Shown in pieces: positions 59,358 through 64,000 of a stretch of 64,000 nt of DNA. The stretch's first letter is position 1, and every line of letters begins with the position of its first letter. Source of the stretch: DASQUK01 sp963756425 (lineage in GTDB: Bacteria; Actinomycetota; Acidimicrobiia; Acidimicrobiales; VFJN01). A model generated the notes under the pieces. That model was not told where the DNA came from, ran no database searches, and worked only from the letters and a program-made list of their open reading frames with translations. The position numbers were made by a program, and so were the translations under genes. The stretch covers positions 197,093 through 261,092 of the forward strand of contig CAVWNW010000022.1 of the NCBI GenBank assembly GCA_963756425.1, written 5' to 3'.

Positions 59358-62300
59358 TCATCTCCGAACTCCCGTGTGTGTCCCGCTGGTGCTGCCGACA
59401 GCGATCGCGTCGAGCTGGTCCCGGGCCTGGCGCAGCACGATCGATGTCTCGGGCTGCGGTTCGACGGCGAGCTCTTGCAGGGCACTGAGCGCGCGGGTGA
59501 CTGCGGCGTCGATCAGGCGCCGGTCGCCCCGGTGCACCTGGGCGGCGATGAGGAGCCGCAGTGCCCTTTCGGCGTAGGGGTCGACGCTCAGCACTCGCTC
59601 GGCGCAGGTTTCGGTGCCGGGCGCGTCCCCGGCGGCGAGGCTGGCCTCTCCTAGCGCCAGGGTCGCGTCGATTAGGCGCTCCCGCACGTGCTGGACCTCG
59701 GGCACCAGTTCGTCGAGACGGTCGAGGTCGCCTAGCGGCTCGCCGCGCCAGCATTGCAGAACCCCGTCGAGATGCCGGGCGCGGGCGTTGCCGTCGCCTA
59801 CCCGCTCTGCCCTCGCCGCTGCGTTGAGCAGCTCGTCGACGTCCCAGAGGTCGACGGTCAGGCGGTGCGACGTCACCAGCCGGAGGTGGTCGCCTTCGAC
59901 TCGCACGTGATAGCCCGACGTTCCCTGCTCCCGCGCCGGCTCGAGGAGCCGGCGGAGGTGGGTGAGGGTGACCCGCAGGTTGCGGGCCGCATCCCCGGGT
60001 GCGAGGGCGGGCCACAGCAGGTCCGCGGCGCGCTCGCGGCGAAGTTGCCGGAGCAGCACGAGCACCTCCAGCAGCTCCCGGACGCGCGCCCGCCGGTGCT
60101 CGGGTCGTTCGACCGGCTCGCCATCGACGAGCACGCGCAGGGGCCCGAGGACCTCCACCCGGGTCGTGTGGCGCGGCGGAAAGGGGATCTCGTGCAACAG
60201 GCGGTCGGCGCCGCGGGTGACGGCTTCGTCGCCAGCTCCCGCCGTGGTCAACCTGCGCAGCTCCTCCTCGACAACGAAGCCGAGCCGGTCGACCAGCCCT
60301 TGTGCCAGCAGCCGGCCGGCCGGGTTAGCGGCCGCGTGGGCGCGGGCGGCGAGTTCGACCGACCATGGCAGCGGGAGCGCCGTGTAGACCTCGGCGGGCG
60401 ACGGGAGCCGGGTGGCGGTGCCAAGCCCGCCCCGCCGCGCCCCCAGCAGAGCTCGGCTCGCGTCCCTCGCCACGCGATGGGCGGGTCCAAGCGCCTCCGC
60501 GTCATAGCGATGCCGAGCCTCGGGCGAACACAAGTAGGGAATGGCGAGGAACCGGCGGAGATAGAGCTCGACCGTCCGGTCCGGGAGGGGGTGGGCGGCG
60601 AGGAGGTCGGCGATGATCCTTGTCGCCGCCGCTTCGTCGTGGTCCACGATGGCCTGGGCGGCTTCAGCAACTGCGAGTGGTACGGCGTTGTGGGTGGCTG
60701 CTATGTCGAGGCCGACCGAGCGCGATAACCGCACGGCCCGCGCCACCACCACTCGGTCGCCGGCGGACGCCCACACCATCGCGGTGAAGACCCCGTAATT
60801 GAACCAGTCGGGCGCGTACGGGACGGCGACGGTGGCCGATCGACGCTCGTGGGTGTCGAGCTCCGATGCCTCGAGATCGTCGAAGCCGGACGGGTCGCCG
60901 CCCAACCAGCGGGCCATGGGTTCAAACAACGGTGCGTTCGGCGTCGCCGCACGTGCCAGCTGCCCCTGGCCCAGCCGGGCCGCGTCGTCGGCGCGGCCCG
61001 CGAACACGAGCGCATGCCATCTCAGGCGCAGCAGCCCTTCAGCGATGACCGGTGGGACACCGATCAGCGAGATGCCCTCCAGGATGGTTGCGGCCTCATC
61101 GACATCGCCTCGCAACTGGGCCGCGATCGCCTCCGCGGCCGGGGCGAGGGTCCGCAAGCCGGGATCCCGATCCGCGTCCGGAAGCCGTCGGGAGGCGTCG
61201 CGGATGGCAGCGATGGACGCCAGGTTGCCCTGCGAGTACGCCACCACCAGACGTAGCGCCAGGACGACGTGCGCGCCCTCGATGCTCCCCGAGGCCCGAA
61301 ACCTGGCGAGGGCGGTGTCGAGCAGCGCCTCGAGGCTCGGGTCGTGGTGGTTCAGAGCGTGCCTATGGGCCGCCTCAAGCAGGATCAGCTCAGGCCGATC
61401 GCGGTGCTCGCTCGGAGCCGCTCGTAGCCAGGTGGCGGCGGTGTCGACGGGTAGCGATGACAATGTCGAACGGACGAGAGCGAGCACGGCGGCGCAGAAC
61501 GCCTCGATGTCGCCGATCCGGAGGGCCAGGGTCGCCGCGGAGATGCATGCGCCGCTCTCCAGGAGCAGGCCGAGAGCGGCCCGGCCCATGGTCCGCACCT
61601 CGGCTTTGGGGAGTATGGCGGCGAGGGTGTCCGCCCACAGGTCATGGGCCCGAAGGCGGCCATCGCCGGTCAGTGAGACGAGGGGTATGGCGGACACGAG
61701 GTGGTCGAAGTCGACGACGTGAGCGCTGAGCGCCTCCAGCGTGTGCCTGTCAGCCGTGCCCATCGTGGCGAGGGCCAGCAGTGCCCGCCGGTCGGCGCCC
61801 GTCAAGTGGTCGACCACCTCCTCCGACAGGAAGCGGCGGATACCGTCGGGCGGGGCGGACAGAGCGAGACGAACCAGCGTCGGCCAACCGGCCAGGCCCT
61901 CGAGGCCTGCGGCCGGCCCGGCGTGCGCGGCCAGCTCGCCAACCTCGGTGGCGGTGAATGCAAGGTCGTCCTGGGTGACGTCGAGAACACGTCCCCCGGC
62001 CCGCAGCCGGGCCAGGGGCACGGTGAGGGCCGTCCGGCTTGCCAGCACGAGGTGGGCGTGGGCCGGCAGGCGCCGGACCACAGACGCCAATAGGTCGACG
62101 GCTGACGATGGCTCCGGGAGCTCTTGGACGTCGTCTACCACCAGGCACACCGGTATCGGTGACACCCGTTGCAGGGCGCCGATCACGGCCGTGTCCGGGT
62201 CAAGCCCCGCCCACGGGGACCCGAGGGCGCGGACGGCGACGGCGGCAAGCCGGTCGGCGTCCTCGTCCCCCGGCTCACACGAGATCCAGGCGTCGACGCC

Positions 62301-62522
62301 CCGGGGGTGCGCCCGGTTGTGGCGGACCGCCTGCGCCAGCGCTGTCGTCTTCCCGAACCCGGCCGCGGCCACCACGGTGGTCACGGCGACGTCCCAGCGC
62401 CCGGCGAGCTGAGCCACCAGCCGGCTGCGGATCAGCTCGCCCGGCACAGGGGGCGGTACAACTTCGCAGCGGCGGCGGGCGACGGCGGCGCTCAGGCCGG
62501 GGACGTCAATCGCCAACGCCAT
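59358..62522 (-). CDS. Large LuxR/MalT-like ATPase regulator with C-terminal BTAD (SARP-like) domain
   Basis: About 1054 aa. A STAND-type NTPase module has P-loop TVVAAAGFGKTTALAQAV near residues 50-70 and VCLVVDDVQELPEPSSAVDL. A long helical/TPR middle region follows (ALRLVVAYSQGNLASIAAIR, ARDASRALLGARRGGLG). The C-terminal third has an OmpR-like winged helix (VEVLGPLRVLVDGEPVERPE, RVRELLEVLVLLRQLRRERA) followed by a BTAD (LDRLDELVPEVQHVRERLID, AERALRLLIAAQVHRGDRRL). ATG 62522 follows ggaggaggcgcc, which favours it over a longer start at 62570. Such proteins activate specialised-metabolite or stress genes; the target here is unknown. Divergent from the arginine decarboxylase operon. Confidence 0.9.
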   Translation of the reverse strand: MALAIDVPGLSAAVARRRCEVVPPPVPGELIRSRLVAQLAGRWDVAVTTVVAAAGFGKTTALAQAVRHNRAHPRGVDAWISCEPGDEDADRLAAVAVRALGSPWAGLDPDTAVIGALQRVSPIPVCLVVDDVQELPEPSSAVDLLASVVRRLPAHAHLVLASRTALTVPLARLRAGGRVLDVTQDDLAFTATEVGELAAHAGPAAGLEGLAGWPTLVRLALSAPPDGIRRFLSEEVVDHLTGADRRALLALATMGTADRHTLEALSAHVVDFDHLVSAIPLVSLTGDGRLRAHDLWADTLAAILPKAEVRTMGRAALGLLLESGACISAATLALRIGDIEAFCAAVLALVRSTLSSLPVDTAATWLRAAPSEHRDRPELILLEAAHRHALNHHDPSLEALLDTALARFRASGSIEGAHVVLALRLVVAYSQGNLASIAAIRDASRRLPDADRDPGLRTLAPAAEAIAAQLRGDVDEAATILEGISLIGVPPVIAEGLLRLRWHALVFAGRADDAARLGQGQLARAATPNAPLFEPMARWLGGDPSGFDDLEASELDTHERRSATVAVPYAPDWFNYGVFTAMVWASAGDRVVVARAVRLSRSVGLDIAATHNAVPLAVAEAAQAIVDHDEAAATRIIADLLAAHPLPDRTVELYLRRFLAIPYLCSPEARHRYDAEALGPAHRVARDASRALLGARRGGLGTATRLPSPAEVYTALPLPWSVELAARAHAAANPAGRLLAQGLVDRLGFVVEEELRRLTTAGAGDEAVTRGADRLLHEIPFPPRHTTRVEVLGPLRVLVDGEPVERPEHRRARVRELLEVLVLLRQLRRERAADLLWPALAPGDAARNLRVTLTHLRRLLEPAREQGTSGYHVRVEGDHLRLVTSHRLTVDLWDVDELLNAAARAERVGDGNARARHLDGVLQCWRGEPLGDLDRLDELVPEVQHVRERLIDATLALGEASLAAGDAPGTETCAERVLSVDPYAERALRLLIAAQVHRGDRRLIDAAVTRALSALQELAVEPQPETSIVLRQARDQLDAIAVGSTSGTHTGVRR

Positions 62523-62684
62523 GGCGCCTCCTCCGTCGCGGTCCACCACAACCGTGACAGACCCGATCACATTGTACGACTCGCGCCGCGGCCGCTGGAC
62601 ACCGAGCGGGTTAGCGGCCGGTTAGCGCCCCATGGTGCACGGTTCGTCTCCTACGGATCGATCACCACAAAGGAGGCGGCCGGA

Positions 62685-62861
62685 GTGGAGGGAGGCAACG
62701 GCGCACGCCGACCGCCGGACAACTGCTGTCGGCTCATCGGACGTGAGCGTATCTGCGGGGGTCACGCGCGGTCGCTCGGGAGTGGGACACGCACGCGGGG
62801 ACTGGGCAGCGGCCGGTCATGCAACTTCCTCACGCTGCGTTCGGTGGAGACCAACGCATGA
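62685..62861 (+). CDS. Small ORF upstream of and coupled to the arginine decarboxylase gene (58 aa)
   Basis: GTG 62685 lies 8 bases after aggagg (62671-62676), a near-ideal ribosome site, and the 58-codon frame ends TGA 62859-62861, overlapping the arginine decarboxylase ATG (ATGA). Product VEGGNGARRPPDNCCRLIGR then ERICGGHARSLGSGTRTRGL is Gly/Arg-rich with four Cys and has no recognised family. It may be a leader peptide or a true small protein that raises translation of the downstream gene. The remaining 160 bp to the left hold no other clear gene. Confidence 0.5.
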   Translation: MEGGNGARRPPDNCCRLIGRERICGGHARSLGSGTRTRGLGSGRSCNFLTLRSVETNA

Positions 62862-63463
62862 ACCTGTACCTGGCCAAGGCCATCGGTCGCGGAAGCACCG
62901 AGCTGGCCGCCTTCGACGCAGCGCTCGTCGGCGCCGGCGTCGCCAACTTCAACCTGATCCGCCTGAGCTCAGTGATCCCCCCGAGCGGCAAGGTCCTCGA
63001 GGTCGAGCGATGCCCCTTCGCACAGGAAGGAGGGTGGGGCGACCGGTTGTACGCCGTCTACGCCGAGCAGCGAACCGGCGTCGCCGGGGAACAGGTCTGG
63101 GCGGGCGTCGGCTGGGCCCAAGACGGTGAGACCGGCCGCGGGCTGTTCGTCGAGCACGAGGGAACCTGCGAACAGGACGTGAGGGACGCGATAAGCGCCA
63201 GCCTCCGGGATCTGCAGGCGATCCGGGAGCTCGATCTCGGCCCCGTCCAGACGTCTGTCGTCGGGGCCACGTGCACCGACACCCCTACCTGCGCGCTCGT
63301 GATCTGCGGGTACGGCACCGAGCCCTGGCCGACAGCCGAGCTCGCGGATCCCTCAGTCCGGGCGCTGACGGCACGTGAAGCCGGAAGTCGGTGCGGGCAT
63401 CCCGCCGCTCCGCCCGGCGATCGGGCTCCCGCGAGTCGCGGTCACCCGTGCCGGTGTGGTTGA
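62858..63463 (+). CDS. Pyruvoyl-dependent arginine decarboxylase
   Basis: 201 aa. Starts MNLYLAKAIGRGSTELAAFD. The self-cleavage serine pair is in FNLIRLSSVIPPSGKVLEVE (S37-S38); cleavage makes the pyruvoyl cofactor on the beta/alpha chains. Other conserved blocks: GWGDRLYAVYAEQRTGVAGE, GVGWAQDGETGRGLFVEHEG. It converts arginine to agmatine and CO2. The C-terminal tail (DRAPASRGHPCRCG) is short and basic. ATG 62858 overlaps the small upstream ORF's stop. An arginase-like gene exists at 19175, but far away. Confidence 0.9.
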   Translation: MNLYLAKAIGRGSTELAAFDAALVGAGVANFNLIRLSSVIPPSGKVLEVERCPFAQEGGWGDRLYAVYAEQRTGVAGEQVWAGVGWAQDGETGRGLFVEHEGTCEQDVRDAISASLRDLQAIRELDLGPVQTSVVGATCTDTPTCALVICGYGTEPWPTAELADPSVRALTAREAGSRCGHPAAPPGDRAPASRGHPCRCG

Positions 63464-64000
63464 GCGACCGGTCGGCGCGGCGGTCGAGGCCTCGGCGACG
63501 GCACGCGGGACCCCGGAGCCCGTCCGATCGATCGTCGCCTGGAGCACCACCGTTGCAGCGACCGTCGTGTCGACGTGTGCGCTGGACTTCGTCGCGACCG
63601 TCTCCGGCGCCGTTCTGGCCGCCTCGCCGGTCTTCGACGGCATGTTGCATGCCGTGGTGGTCGGCTTCCTCGCGGCCACCTACGTCCTCTGGTTCGCCGC
63701 GCTCCGCCTCAACCTTGTGGCCAACTGGCACCTCCTCGAGCAGACGGGCACGAGCACGAATCTGCCGTCGAAGGCGATGTTCGAGCTCGCTCGCCGCCGA
63801 TCGACCAGCCCGCGCCTGCCGCGCGTGGCATCGGCGGCCGCTTACCTCGCGACGGAGATGGCCAAAGAGGTTCCCTACTACGCCGGCGCGTTCGGGACCG
63901 CGCTCCTCAGCGACACCGTCGATTCGACCGACGCGCTGGTGTTCCTCGGCGGCACCAACATCGGCGCCGCAGTCTACGAGTACGGCGTCGCCCGGCTGAG
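63375..64000 (+). CDS. Membrane protein of unknown family (3' end off window)
   Basis: In the frame running off the right edge, hydrophobic helices include AWSTTVAATVVSTCALDFVA, MLHAVVVGFLAATYVLWFAA, RVASAAAYLATEMAKEVPYY and ALVFLGGTNIGAAVYEYG. GTG 63375 (overlapping the arginine decarboxylase end) or GTG 63456 could be the start; neither has a strong ribosome site. No family is recognised and the C-terminus is missing. Being in the same orientation as the decarboxylase, it could be a transporter for its substrate or product, but this is guesswork. Confidence 0.5.
   Translation, partial: MKPEVGAGIPPLRPAIGLPRVAVTRAGVVERPVGAAVEASATARGTPEPVRSIVAWSTTVAATVVSTCALDFVATVSGAVLAASPVFDGMLHAVVVGFLAATYVLWFAALRLNLVANWHLLEQTGTSTNLPSKAMFELARRRSTSPRLPRVASAAAYLATEMAKEVPYYAGAFGTALLSDTVDSTDALVFLGGTNIGAAVYEYGVARL

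Overview
The window is very GC-rich with G/C-loaded third codon positions, many GTG starts and heavily overlapping genes. Its gene content (MoxR-DUF58-TgpA cluster, F420-type LLM oxidoreductase, mycothiol-type DinB/MDMPI proteins, DUF222/HNH-type remnant, Rv1264-like adenylate cyclase, SARP/BTAD regulator, many TetR/ArsR/VOC/SRPBCC genes) points to a free-living, probably soil, member of the Actinomycetota. I cannot name the order from sequence alone. There are no rRNA genes, no complete tRNA, no CRISPR array and no complete transposon.

Layout. 1-4525: leftward MoxR-DUF58-TgpA operon headed by a LuxR-type regulator and facing a receiver-only response regulator. 4771-8624: GNAT, glycolipid-binding-like, membrane protein, a broken DUF3089 lipase-like gene and an aldo/keto reductase. 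8697-14756: SDR and TetR genes facing each other across a perfect operator palindrome, then an ECF sigma factor among VOC, SnoaL, DinB and SRPBCC genes. 14753-21597: ArsR with a duplicated operator, CHAD, TetR, CDF metal exporter, DJ-1, arginase-like, SRPBCC, GNAT. 21707-29921: HAF-repeat lipoprotein, two tandem small secreted paralogues, a methyltransferase, an AT-richer ferritin-like gene, a frameshifted GH3 glycosidase and an HdeD-like protein. 30051-32412: two-gene ABC exporter. 32490-37174: the most unusual locus: a TetR regulator, an alpha/beta hydrolase, a hydrolase-glycosyltransferase fusion and an AurF-like diiron oxygenase, with near-identical palindromes at both ends. 37310-47041: ordinary metabolic genes mixed with many remnants and frameshifted genes. 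47180-53502: AKR, PPOX, CGNR regulator, lipoprotein, DUF1272, a broken class III cyclase and a membrane protein. 53533-57253: histidine kinase/response regulator pair facing an ABC-2 exporter. 57361-58758: VOC-DUF1801-YdeI operon. 58850-64000: tRNA-Arg fragment (possible att scar), a large ATPase/BTAD regulator and a pyruvoyl-dependent arginine decarboxylase with a coupled small ORF upstream.

Two themes recur. First, most operons are small regulator-plus-enzyme units for detoxification or secondary metabolism, with visible operators (9672, 15127, 33458, 37155). Second, at least ten otherwise well-conserved genes are interrupted by single-base indels while their neighbours are intact. That fits consensus sequencing errors at least as well as real gene decay, so the frameshifted entries should be treated as possibly functional.
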